The position numbers and the translations under genes were made by a program. From NCBI GenBank assembly GCA_036520835.1, contig DATDIX010000089.1, positions 1-64,000 of the forward strand: a DNA stretch of 64,000 nt, written 5' to 3'. Within the stretch, counting starts at the first letter, position 1; every line of letters starts with the position of its first letter. Of this stretch, positions 31,608 to 39,887 are shown piece after piece. The notes beneath the pieces are model-generated. The model had not been told where the DNA came from. It was given only the letters and a program-made list of their open reading frames with translations, and made no database searches. Source of the DNA: VBAT01 sp036520835. Lineage in GTDB: Bacteria > Bacteroidota > Bacteroidia > Chitinophagales > Chitinophagaceae.

Positions 31608-33197
31608 TTAATATCCTGGGTTTTGACGCAGGTTTGGATTAGCACTAAGATCAGTAGAAGGTATAGGGAAAATATTATACTTACTGTCTACTGCAGTACC
31701 GCCTTGTATTCCTCCTTTCCATGCCCACAAATAGGCGCTGGTAGTAAACTGTCCAAACCTTACCAGGTCAGTCCTTCTGAAACATTCCCAGAATAATTCC
31801 CTGCCTCTTTCACTTATAATATAAGGAAGTGTAAGCTGCGCATTACTTCCTGCGGGAGTACGTCCCCTTGCACTTAGCTGATCAAGATATGAAAGCGCTG
31901 TAGCATTGCTTCCACCTGTTCCCCCGCGAAGTACAGATTCAGCATAGATCAGGTAGATCTCTGCGAGGCGGAATAAAGGAAAGTCAATATCAACCCAGTT
32001 ACCAGCAGGGTCCCTGTTAGGTGCCTGGCCGCCCGTCCTTGTCAGGTTTCTGAATTTTGTAGAAGAATACCCGTCAGTCTGAACATCAAGAAGCTGGGTC
32101 ATGATTAAATTTTGCCCGGTGGTCCAGAATTGTCCCCTGATATCAGATGGATCAAAAAGATATACAAAATGCTCCGTCACACGTATACAACCCCAGTGCC
32201 CATTTGTACCCGAAACGCTTCCCGGCACACCAGCAGGTCCATGGGTAAGAGTTGTAGTTCCTCCCCAGTTTTGTGTACGGGTGCCATCATACCTGATTGT
32301 GAAAATAAACTCGTCCGTGTTCAGGTGATTATCTGCCAGCATCAGCTCCCTGTAATTCGGATGAAGGGTATAACCGGCAGTAATTACTTTATTGCAATAG
32401 GTGATCGCCTCGGTGAATTTGGCTGTCCCGGTATATACTTGTGCATTCAGGTATATACGTGCCAGCAATGCCCATGCAGCCGCCCTGTCTGCACGGCCAT
32501 ATTCATTTGTCCGGGGAGCCATCAATTCTGTTTCCAGGGCTTTTAATTCATTTTCAATATAGGTAAACAGGTCCGCTCTTTTTATTTGCTGTGGCAAGCC
32601 CACCCCGATAGCATCAGCTTCGGTAACAAAAGGAGGGTTGGCAAAAAGATCCATCAGGTTAGCATATTGAAATGCACGTAAAAAACGGGCTTCTGCTTTA
32701 TACATACGAATACTATCTGCGCTTGCTCCTGAAATTCCCCTTCTGGCCAGGTTTTCATCAGAAGCTTGCCTGATAAAATCATTAGCGAGGGTAATTTGGA
32801 AAAAGCAGCGATAATACAAACCTGCTACAGTCTGGTTGATGGAAGACCAGGTCATCTGGTGAATACCGATCGGGTCGGTATTGTTGTGATAGGTCCACCC
32901 GGCTTCATCAGTTGACAGGCATTGTAAGTACCACCACATCCTCAGAAAGTCAGAATTACCTTCATCAGAGATGATTTGCGGGGGAATATCAGGACTGCCG
33001 GCCCCGCCTGCATTACCGGTAAGCGCCATGGCGCCATATATTTTTGCCAACGACTGCTTGTATCCAGCGGATGTACTATACACCTGGTCGGCAGTTATAT
33101 CATTTGTGGGTGTCAGGTCCAGGTCTTTGGTACAACCCACCATAACGGTGCTGGCAACAAAGGCGGCAATCAGTAGTTTGAAATGATTCTGTTTCAT
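31608..33197 (-). CDS. SusD/RagB-family outer-membrane glycan-binding lipoprotein
   Basis: 529 aa, typical SusD length. Lipobox FVASTVMVGC, then TKDLDLTPTN. TPR-like helices carry AEARFLRAFQYANLMDLF, the SusD hallmark, and RAAAWALLARIYLNAQVYTG. The C terminus has IISERGRELFWECFRRTDLV and ends in FPIPSTDLSANPNLRQNPGY, both standard. It forms the lid of the SusC transporter and recruits oligosaccharides. 30 bp after the susC gene. Confidence 0.95.
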   Translation of the reverse strand: MKQNHFKLLIAAFVASTVMVGCTKDLDLTPTNDITADQVYSTSAGYKQSLAKIYGAMALTGNAGGAGSPDIPPQIISDEGNSDFLRMWWYLQCLSTDEAGWTYHNNTDPIGIHQMTWSSINQTVAGLYYRCFFQITLANDFIRQASDENLARRGISGASADSIRMYKAEARFLRAFQYANLMDLFANPPFVTEADAIGVGLPQQIKRADLFTYIENELKALETELMAPRTNEYGRADRAAAWALLARIYLNAQVYTGTAKFTEAITYCNKVITAGYTLHPNYRELMLADNHLNTDEFIFTIRYDGTRTQNWGGTTTLTHGPAGVPGSVSGTNGHWGCIRVTEHFVYLFDPSDIRGQFWTTGQNLIMTQLLDVQTDGYSSTKFRNLTRTGGQAPNRDPAGNWVDIDFPLFRLAEIYLIYAESVLRGGTGGSNATALSYLDQLSARGRTPAGSNAQLTLPYIISERGRELFWECFRRTDLVRFGQFTTSAYLWAWKGGIQGGTAVDSKYNIFPIPSTDLSANPNLRQNPGY

Positions 33198-33227
33198 ATA
33201 ATATTTTTAGTTTCTTTCTTGAATTGA

Positions 33228-36215
33228 TTAGAAATCCAGGTTTAATCCCAGGGCAATTATCCTTGGTCTTGGGTAAAAGTTATTATCCACCCCATTGCTG
33301 ATCTCCGGGTCGAGTCCTGTATATTCTGTAATAACAAATACATTCTGTACGCTGAGGTTGACACGCAATGACGCTTTATTCTTGAATACCTGACCAAAAT
33401 CATACCCTACATTCAGGTTATCCATTTTCAGGAAAGAGGCATTCTGAAGATAATAATCACTGAGAAGTTGCTGTTCAGTATTGCCTTTAAATTCTGTTTC
33501 CAGGTAATTGACTGATGCATTGCCAAGTACATAAGCATTAAGTACCTGGTTCAGCCTCCCGTTATTGCTGTATATATTATTGTATATATAATTGTTGAAA
33601 CTTGCCCGCATTACCAAACCTGCACTCCATTTCTTGTAATTAATACTGGTACTGAATCCATAGAACATATTGGGATTAGCTCTTTTGCCTTTGTACTTAT
33701 CATTTTCATTAATGATACCATCCCTGTTTACGTCTTCAAACAACCCTTCGATCGGTTTACCATTTTTATCATAGATCTGGTGGTACAGGTAAAAAGTATT
33801 CTTGCTGCCACCCACTGCGTTGATAAAAGCAAATCCCTGCGAGCCGCTGATATTCGTACTCGGGAAGCCGATATAATTCGGATCGTCCGGAACGATCGTC
33901 AGCTGGGTAATGGTGTTTTTATTATACGTAGCATTAAAAGCTACATCCCAGGTCACTTCTTTATTCCTGACAGGCTGGGTATTGATAGAGAATTCAACCC
34001 CTTTATTTTCCATACTTCCAACGTTAGCCAGCACATAAGCTGCGAAATTGGTACCTGCCGGTTGCGGGATGCTATTCAAAAGATCGGTGGTCTTTTTAAG
34101 ATAAAAATCTATACTACCTGTAATGCGGTTATCTAAGAAACCATAGTCCAGCGCAATATTGGTAGTAGCTGTTTCTTCCCATTTCCTGTCGGCATAAAAG
34201 CCTCCCGGTCTGAACATCTGGTAATAAACATTACCAAAAGTATAAGAAGCAGAAGCATTACTAAGCGCATAATAAGAAAGATAGTCATAGTTTCCGATCC
34301 CGTCTTGCTGACCGGTAACGCCATAACCCAACCGAAGTTTAAGACTGGAAACTGTACGGCTGTTTTTCAGGAAATCTTCATCATTTATTTTCCATGCCAA
34401 TGCTACTGACGGGAAAGTACCCCACCTGTTTTGCGGTGCAAAGCGGGAAGAACCATCCCGACGTACTGTTGCTGTTAGCATGTACTTGTCATTATACGTG
34501 TAATTAAGCCGTCCGAAGTAGGAAATCAAAGTATTCTCAGGTTTGTTATAAGGGAAGTCCGGGTCCGTATTGGGCTTTTTTCCTCCCCTCGCATTATAGC
34601 TGGGATAGTTATAATTGGTGGTCAGGTAATTATTGTAAGAATACCCGGCTACCACATCCAGCCTGCTGTTAATAGATTTAATATCCTTGGTATAATTCAA
34701 ATAAAATTCAAGTATAGTATTTGATTTTGTTTGTTTGTAGTGATCATTCACGCCTGAGTCAGCATAGGCAAGTGAAGCACTGTCAGAGATAAAAATGGTA
34801 CCTGTTCCTTTGGATACATCATATCCCAGGTTAAGGTTGGCCCGCAGGTCAGGAAAAAAATGAAGCTTATAGTCTAATTGTAAATTGCCAATACTTCTTT
34901 GAGCATCGCTGTTATCGTGCCTTTCTTCCAGCATCGCAACAGGGTTTCTTCCGGCCCTGTTCCAGGGATGGCCAAATGTATTGCCAGGATTAGGATCAAG
35001 CCATTCAAAATAACCGCCGTATCTTGCTTTGCCTGAATAGACAGGTTTTGTCGGGTCAAAATTAACTGCAGAACCGATGGCGCCCTGGTTAGCAAACCTG
35101 TATTTCTGCTGAGCGCCTTTTAAATTAAGGTCAACTTTGAGGTGATTGTCAAGAAAGATCTTATTAATTACCAGCGCAAGTGAGACCTTCTCAAGATGAT
35201 CGGTCTTTAAAACTCCTTCCTGGTTTAAATACCCGATCGAAACTCTGTATGGAAGCCCTTTGATACCACCGGTCAAACTGATATTATTATCTGATGCAAG
35301 AGCTGTTTGATAAATCTGGTCCTGCCAGTCTGTATTCTCTGTGCCAAGTTGAGCCTTTTGAGCACTTGTACCCAATGAATTCACGATTGAACGAACCTGG
35401 TCGCCGTTTAAAACATCCACTGTGTTTGTAACAGATGCTACTGAATTAACAGAACTAAAGTTCACTCTCAGTTTATCACTCTTCCCTTTTTTAGTAGTAA
35501 TGATAATGACACCATTTGAAGCCCTTGTGCCGTAGATAGCAGCGGCGGATGCGTCTTTCAAAATAGTGAACGACTCAATATCGTTGGGATTAATAAAACT
35601 CAAAGGATTATTTCCCCCGGAAATTCCACCATTGTCCAGCGGAACCCCGTCAATGACAATTAATGGGTCGTTACTGGCATTAAGGGATGATCCACCGCGG
35701 ATCCTGATCGTACTTCCTGAACCAGGCTGTCCGCCATTGGAAATAATAGAGACCCCGGCAACTTTTCCTGCGATCAGTTGCTCAGGAGTGGTGATACTTC
35801 CTTTCTGAAAGTCTTTTGATGTTACAGTTGCGATCGCACCGGTGAGGTCTTTCTTTCTTGTAGTACCATAGCCAATAACCACTACTTCCCCTAAGGAAGT
35901 ATTATTGACAGCCAGTGAAACATCAATTGACGACTTCCCGTCAATATTGATCTCCTGGGATACAAAACCAACAGAAGAAAAAACAAGAATCGTTACAGAT
36001 GGTCCAACCGAAATACGATAAGACCCGTCGGAACCAGTTTGGGCGCCGCCCGTTCCTCCTTTAGGAGTAACGGTAACACCAGCAATCCCTGACCCGTCTT
36101 TTGAGTCAGTCACTTTCCCTGTAATAACCTTGTCTTGTGAATACGATAAGAGTGAGAGCAAAAGGAACGTAAGTAATACGCTTGCCTTTAGCAATTTTTT
36201 GCAGGACATAAGCAA
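33228..36215 (-). CDS. SusC/RagA-family TonB-dependent transporter
   Basis: 995 aa. Signal peptide (LLKASVLLTFLLLSLLSYSQ), a CarboxypepD_reg-like domain (ITGKVTDSKDGSGIAGVTV), the TonB box/plug (EVVVIGYGTTRKKDLTGAIA, VRIRGGSSLNASNDPLIVID, AAIYGTRASNGVIIITTKKG) and a 22-strand barrel ending in ALGLNLDF. It imports galacto-oligosaccharides, by context. No STN domain is present, unlike the SusC at 59965, so control is likely through the adjacent LacI protein instead of a sigma/anti-sigma pair. Promoter and candidate operator lie upstream (36246-36302). Confidence 0.95.
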   Translation of the reverse strand: MLMSCKKLLKASVLLTFLLLSLLSYSQDKVITGKVTDSKDGSGIAGVTVTPKGGTGGAQTGSDGSYRISVGPSVTILVFSSVGFVSQEINIDGKSSIDVSLAVNNTSLGEVVVIGYGTTRKKDLTGAIATVTSKDFQKGSITTPEQLIAGKVAGVSIISNGGQPGSGSTIRIRGGSSLNASNDPLIVIDGVPLDNGGISGGNNPLSFINPNDIESFTILKDASAAAIYGTRASNGVIIITTKKGKSDKLRVNFSSVNSVASVTNTVDVLNGDQVRSIVNSLGTSAQKAQLGTENTDWQDQIYQTALASDNNISLTGGIKGLPYRVSIGYLNQEGVLKTDHLEKVSLALVINKIFLDNHLKVDLNLKGAQQKYRFANQGAIGSAVNFDPTKPVYSGKARYGGYFEWLDPNPGNTFGHPWNRAGRNPVAMLEERHDNSDAQRSIGNLQLDYKLHFFPDLRANLNLGYDVSKGTGTIFISDSASLAYADSGVNDHYKQTKSNTILEFYLNYTKDIKSINSRLDVVAGYSYNNYLTTNYNYPSYNARGGKKPNTDPDFPYNKPENTLISYFGRLNYTYNDKYMLTATVRRDGSSRFAPQNRWGTFPSVALAWKINDEDFLKNSRTVSSLKLRLGYGVTGQQDGIGNYDYLSYYALSNASASYTFGNVYYQMFRPGGFYADRKWEETATTNIALDYGFLDNRITGSIDFYLKKTTDLLNSIPQPAGTNFAAYVLANVGSMENKGVEFSINTQPVRNKEVTWDVAFNATYNKNTITQLTIVPDDPNYIGFPSTNISGSQGFAFINAVGGSKNTFYLYHQIYDKNGKPIEGLFEDVNRDGIINENDKYKGKRANPNMFYGFSTSINYKKWSAGLVMRASFNNYIYNNIYSNNGRLNQVLNAYVLGNASVNYLETEFKGNTEQQLLSDYYLQNASFLKMDNLNVGYDFGQVFKNKASLRVNLSVQNVFVITEYTGLDPEISNGVDNNFYPRPRIIALGLNLDF

Positions 36216-36245
36216 TCATTAATAGTTAAGCAATTCAGTTTCCCC

Positions 36246-36266
36246 CGATATATACAATGTGTATCG
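36246..36266. promoter_or_regulatory. Candidate LacI-type operator ahead of susC
   Basis: A 21-bp imperfect palindrome with perfect outer arms CGATA and TATCG, located just downstream of the expected transcription start and 31 bp before the susC ATG. The position fits a repressor site for the adjacent LacI-family protein. Binding is inferred. Confidence 0.4.
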
Positions 36267-36272
36267 AGAACA

Positions 36273-36302
36273 CAATAATAAGCCTTTTTTTATAATTCCA
36301 AA
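36273..36302 (-). promoter_or_regulatory. Promoter of the galactan PUL
   Basis: On the minus strand, TTTG (36302-36299), an 18-bp spacer and TATTATTG (36280-36273; 7 of 8 to TAnnTTTG). Transcription would start near 36267 and give a leader of about 52 bases before susC. Confidence 0.55.
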
Positions 36303-36364
36303 AAAAATTCCGGTAATCCTTAACCTTCTTCCTTCAGGCTCTGCGCCTGTAAAACCCTGGCGGT

Positions 36365-37510
36365 TTAACCCTTGCCCAAACTCCCACTCCGGTCCGATGA
36401 ACTACGCCAGATCAATTGTGGTTCCAGGACGATCTTTTGCTGAACATCACCTTTCAGTTCTCTTTTTTCAATACTGTCCAGTAAAAGACTCAGCGCCGAC
36501 TTTCCCATCTGGATAGTTTGCTGACCAATCGTCGATAAGGTCGGACTAATGTGCTCACCAAATAATTCATTGGCAAAACCAACCACCCCGAATTCTTCGG
36601 GCATTTTTATATTTCTTTCTTTTATCGCCTTTATTACTCCCAGGGCAGTAAAATCTTCTGCCGCAAATATGGCATCCGGTGGATCAGCCATCGCTAAAAA
36701 ATGATAGGTCCCTTCTTTTCCTGATTCAATAGAAACATTTCCATGATAGATCAATGAGCTGTCCGGGGTGATACCAAACTGGATCAGCGCATCATTATAC
36801 CCCCTGACCCTATCATTAAAGTTTTTTAAATGAGCCGGGCCCGAAATATGTGCTACACGCCTGTATCCCTGTATCAACAGGTGTTTCGTAGCTTCGAATG
36901 CTCCTTTATAGTCATCAATTACGACCGAGTCGATACCAAGATTATCATTGGCCCTGTCAAAAAAAACAATCGGTATCCCTCTTTGTTTAATTTCCCGGAA
37001 ATGTGAAAAATCATGTGTGCCTTTTGCAATAGAAACAAGGATACCATCAACCCTTGCTGATAGAAATGTTTCCAATCCCTTTTCTTCAAACTCCCGGCTC
37101 TCATTTGACTGGTAAAGCAATACATTATATCCATTTGAATTGGCTACACTTTCAATGCCGTGAACTACGGAACCGAAAAAATTGATCTCTGCGCTGGGAA
37201 TGATCACCCCAATGAGGTGTGATTTGCCTGAACGAAGTGAAGAAGCTATCCTGTTCCTTTTATAATTAAGCTTTGATGCGGCATGGTGTACTGATTTTTT
37301 GGTCTCTTCACTTATCCGGGGATGATTACTTAATGCCCTTGAGACCGTGGCCGCAGTAGTGTTTAACTCCTTTGCAATATCGGCTATAGTAGTTTTATTC
37401 CGCACTTTGCGCAATCGTTTACACAATTTTAAGCCGTTTTTCTTTCCTGTCAAAATTTTATTTCCGGGCTTGTTTGTTTTTATCTTCTTTTGAAAGACTG
37501 AATAGCCCAA
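36365..37510 (-). CDS. LacI-family transcriptional regulator
   Basis: Up to 381 aa. LacI helix-turn-helix (TTIADIAKELNTTAATVSRA) with the hinge LNYKRNRIASSLRSGKSHLI, then a periplasmic-binding-protein-type sugar-sensing domain (IGVIIPSAEINFFGSVVHGI, FFDRANDNLGIDSVVIDDYK, GVVGFANELFGEHISPTLST). The ATG at 37510 puts 36 basic residues ahead of the helix-turn-helix; LacI proteins usually begin within a few residues of it, so a GTG start at 37405 is a strong alternative. It is encoded in the same direction as, and 149 bp upstream of, susC and most likely controls the galactan PUL. Confidence 0.92.
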   Translation of the reverse strand: MGYSVFQKKIKTNKPGNKILTGKKNGLKLCKRLRKVRNKTTIADIAKELNTTAATVSRALSNHPRISEETKKSVHHAASKLNYKRNRIASSLRSGKSHLIGVIIPSAEINFFGSVVHGIESVANSNGYNVLLYQSNESREFEEKGLETFLSARVDGILVSIAKGTHDFSHFREIKQRGIPIVFFDRANDNLGIDSVVIDDYKGAFEATKHLLIQGYRRVAHISGPAHLKNFNDRVRGYNDALIQFGITPDSSLIYHGNVSIESGKEGTYHFLAMADPPDAIFAAEDFTALGVIKAIKERNIKMPEEFGVVGFANELFGEHISPTLSTIGQQTIQMGKSALSLLLDSIEKRELKGDVQQKIVLEPQLIWRSSSDRSGSLGKG

Positions 37511-37593
37511 CTATTTGCAGTGAAAAAATGAAGGGTAAAGCTGCAACCGTAGCTTTTTACTGGCCTAAGTATCATATCAGATTATCAATTAAC

Positions 37594-37621
37594 TTGTGCT
37601 TCTTAAATAAATATATGTTTG
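37594..37621 (+). promoter_or_regulatory. Promoter of the haloperoxidase-like gene
   Basis: TTG (37594-37596), a 17-bp spacer and a perfect TAnnTTTG box (TATGTTTG, 37614-37621), 73 bp before the ATG at 37695. Confidence 0.55.
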
Positions 37622-37694
37622 CCAAATGGCATTGCCTGAACTTACCCCCTGTCAGCGCTTTATTCAACAACGTTTTTCTCATTAACAGACCTGT

Positions 37695-39020
37695 ATGCGC
37701 ATAGCAATAATTGTTATTTCCGGATTGCTTTTAGCAGTATCCTGCAACAAGAAAAGTGATTACGAAAAAATAGTGCACGACCCTTTATTATTTTCCAATA
37801 CTGTACATGAGTTGAACGGTTTGGTAATGGGAAATACTTTCAGCCCCATCGTGGCATCAAGGAATTATTTGTATGCCAGTGTAGCTGCTTATGAAGTAAT
37901 AGCAGCGGGTTATCCCGGGAAATATGAATCTTTGGCCGGCCAGTTACATGGGCTAGAGACAATTCCAAAACCTGATGCAGGCAAAAAAGTTGATTTTGAA
38001 TTTGCAGCCATACTTGCCTATTCAAAACTTGGCGAAGCGGTGACCTTTCCGGAAGGAAGCATGTCCTATTTTACTGACAGTTTGAAAAACCTGGTTAAGG
38101 ATCATGGAATGCCGGGCGATGTATTTAAGAATACGCTTGCTTTTGCAGACACTATTTCAGCTGTTATTCTCAAATGGAGTAAAACAGATAATTACAGCCA
38201 GACCAGGTCATATCCAAAGTATAATGTAATTGATACGCCCGGTCGTTGGATGCCTACTCCCCCCGCTTATACACAGGCAATGGAGCCGCATTGGAATGTT
38301 ATCAGGACATTAGTATTAGACAGCGCTGCTGAATTTACTCCTCCAAGGCCGCCTGCTTTTAACCTAACAGATAAAAGCAGTAAGTATTACACGGAAGTCA
38401 TATCTATCAAAAACGCAGTGGATAGTTTAACAGATGAACAAAAGCATATCGCTGATTTTTGGGACGACAACCCATTCAAGCTGAATGTAAGCGGGCATGT
38501 TATGTTCGGAACAAAAAAATTCTCTCCACCGGGACATTGGATGAGTATTGTCGGTATTGCTGCGAAAAAAGCCAATTATGATTTTGCAAGTACTGTCTAT
38601 GCATATGCCATTACAGCCATTACACAATTCGATGCATTCATTCACTGCTGGGATGAAAAATACAGGAGCAATTATGCAAGGCCTGAAACTGTGATCAATA
38701 AATATATTGACCAGGACTGGAGGCCTTACCTGCAAACCCCGCCATTCCCGGAATATACCTGCGGCCATTCTACCATTTCTTCTGCCAATGCCGAAGCGCT
38801 AACCCATGTATTCGGAGATAACTTTACTTACACAGACACATCGGAATTAGAGTTCGGGATCAAAAGCAGGTCTTTCGAATCATTCAGGGATGCTGCCATA
38901 GAAAACAACTGGGCTAGATTTTATGGCGGTCTTCATTTTCATAATTCCTGTATCATCAGCACAGAATATGGAAGAAAGGTGGGTGCTTTTATTGCCAGCC
39001 GTTTAAAAATGAGAAAATAA
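37695..39020 (+). CDS. Vanadium-dependent haloperoxidase / PAP2-like lipoprotein
   Basis: 441 aa. Lipobox (ISGLLLAVSC, then NKKSDYE). An all-helical body carries the PAP2/haloperoxidase signature near residue 352 (PEYTCGHSTISSANAEAL, in place of PSGHS) and a later RFYGGLHFHNSC block near residue 408 with the vanadate/phosphate-binding Arg and His. Family members are vanadium haloperoxidases or acid phosphatases; many Bacteroidota lipoprotein members are uncharacterised. It is divergent from the LacI gene and has its own promoter. No tie to the galactan PUL is visible other than adjacency. Confidence 0.85.
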   Translation: MRIAIIVISGLLLAVSCNKKSDYEKIVHDPLLFSNTVHELNGLVMGNTFSPIVASRNYLYASVAAYEVIAAGYPGKYESLAGQLHGLETIPKPDAGKKVDFEFAAILAYSKLGEAVTFPEGSMSYFTDSLKNLVKDHGMPGDVFKNTLAFADTISAVILKWSKTDNYSQTRSYPKYNVIDTPGRWMPTPPAYTQAMEPHWNVIRTLVLDSAAEFTPPRPPAFNLTDKSSKYYTEVISIKNAVDSLTDEQKHIADFWDDNPFKLNVSGHVMFGTKKFSPPGHWMSIVGIAAKKANYDFASTVYAYAITAITQFDAFIHCWDEKYRSNYARPETVINKYIDQDWRPYLQTPPFPEYTCGHSTISSANAEALTHVFGDNFTYTDTSELEFGIKSRSFESFRDAAIENNWARFYGGLHFHNSCIISTEYGRKVGAFIASRLKMRK

Positions 39021-39153
39021 TAATCCATTATGATGGAAAAGAAAATGGCTACTGGTCATTCCGCTTATTAAAGTAGCTATTGCAATATACCGGCCAATTT
39101 CAAAATGGCGGCGGACCACCCTGAAACTGTTGTACCTTATTGCGTCTTTGATC

Positions 39154-39867
39154 TTACCCGGCTATACTTTTTGATGTTGCTGTTTTATACTGCTTTTTTA
39201 ACGCATACAATTTACCAGGACGATGAGATAAGTTACTTTCCATTTCATTCAGGTCCTGCAACCAATCTTTAACGGCAATCTTTTTCCTGAAATTTCTCCG
39301 GTCCAGTTTTACATCGAGGATGGCTTCATACACTTCCTGTAATTCCCGTAAAGAAAACTTATCCTGTAAAAGATTAAATACAACAGGGTGCTCCATGGCC
39401 TGGTTCCTGAGCCGCTGCAGGCAGGTATTCAATATCTGCTTATGGTCGAAAGCGAGGTTTTTGATATCATTTACAGAATGCCAGTGAAGGTCATTGTGGT
39501 CAATGCTTAATTTATGATGCCTGATATCTATCAATGAATAATATGCCGTAGTGATAACGCGGCCTGAGGGGTGACGTCCTATACTGCCGAATGTATGCAC
39601 CTGCTCCAGGTACACATCATCCATTCCTGTTCTGTCTGCCAGTACCCGGTAAGATGCGCTTTCAAGGTCTTCATCCGGCCTTACAAGATCACCCAGCAAA
39701 GAATACAGATCTGAAAATTCTTCCAGGTCAGATTTGATAAGTAATACTTTCAACTCTTTATTATCATAGCCAAAAATGACACAGTCAACCGAGATGGCAA
39801 TATTAAAATAATCAAGGTGGCTTATCTTTTCAAGCGCCGCTGTTTTAAGACTAAGCTCTTTTGACAT
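39154..39867 (-). CDS. NUDIX-domain transcriptional regulator (NrtR/AraR type)
   Basis: 237 aa. N-terminal Nudix fold (SVDCVIFGYDNKELKVLLIK) followed by a winged-helix part (FSLRELQEVYEAILDVKLDR plus RNFRKKI), the domain order of NrtR and of the Bacteroides arabinose regulator AraR. The Nudix box is degenerate: where hydrolases have REXXEEXG this protein has RVLADRTG, so the metal-binding glutamates are missing and it should sense a ligand, not cleave it. It starts 20 bp after the amylase stop, in the same transcript. The palindrome at 42825-42847 upstream of the amylase is a candidate binding site. The ligand could be a sugar or an NAD-related metabolite; this cannot be told from sequence. 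Confidence 0.85.
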   Translation of the reverse strand: MSKELSLKTAALEKISHLDYFNIAISVDCVIFGYDNKELKVLLIKSDLEEFSDLYSLLGDLVRPDEDLESASYRVLADRTGMDDVYLEQVHTFGSIGRHPSGRVITTAYYSLIDIRHHKLSIDHNDLHWHSVNDIKNLAFDHKQILNTCLQRLRNQAMEHPVVFNLLQDKFSLRELQEVYEAILDVKLDRRNFRKKIAVKDWLQDLNEMESNLSHRPGKLYALKKQYKTATSKSIAG

Positions 39868-39887
39868 AGAACTCCATTTTAAAGAAA

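Noticed and set aside
39021..39153. Short ORF MMEKKMATGHSAY after the haloperoxidase-like gene
   Set aside because: Thirteen codons, no promoter, hairpin or link to a downstream gene on that strand, unlike the asd leader.
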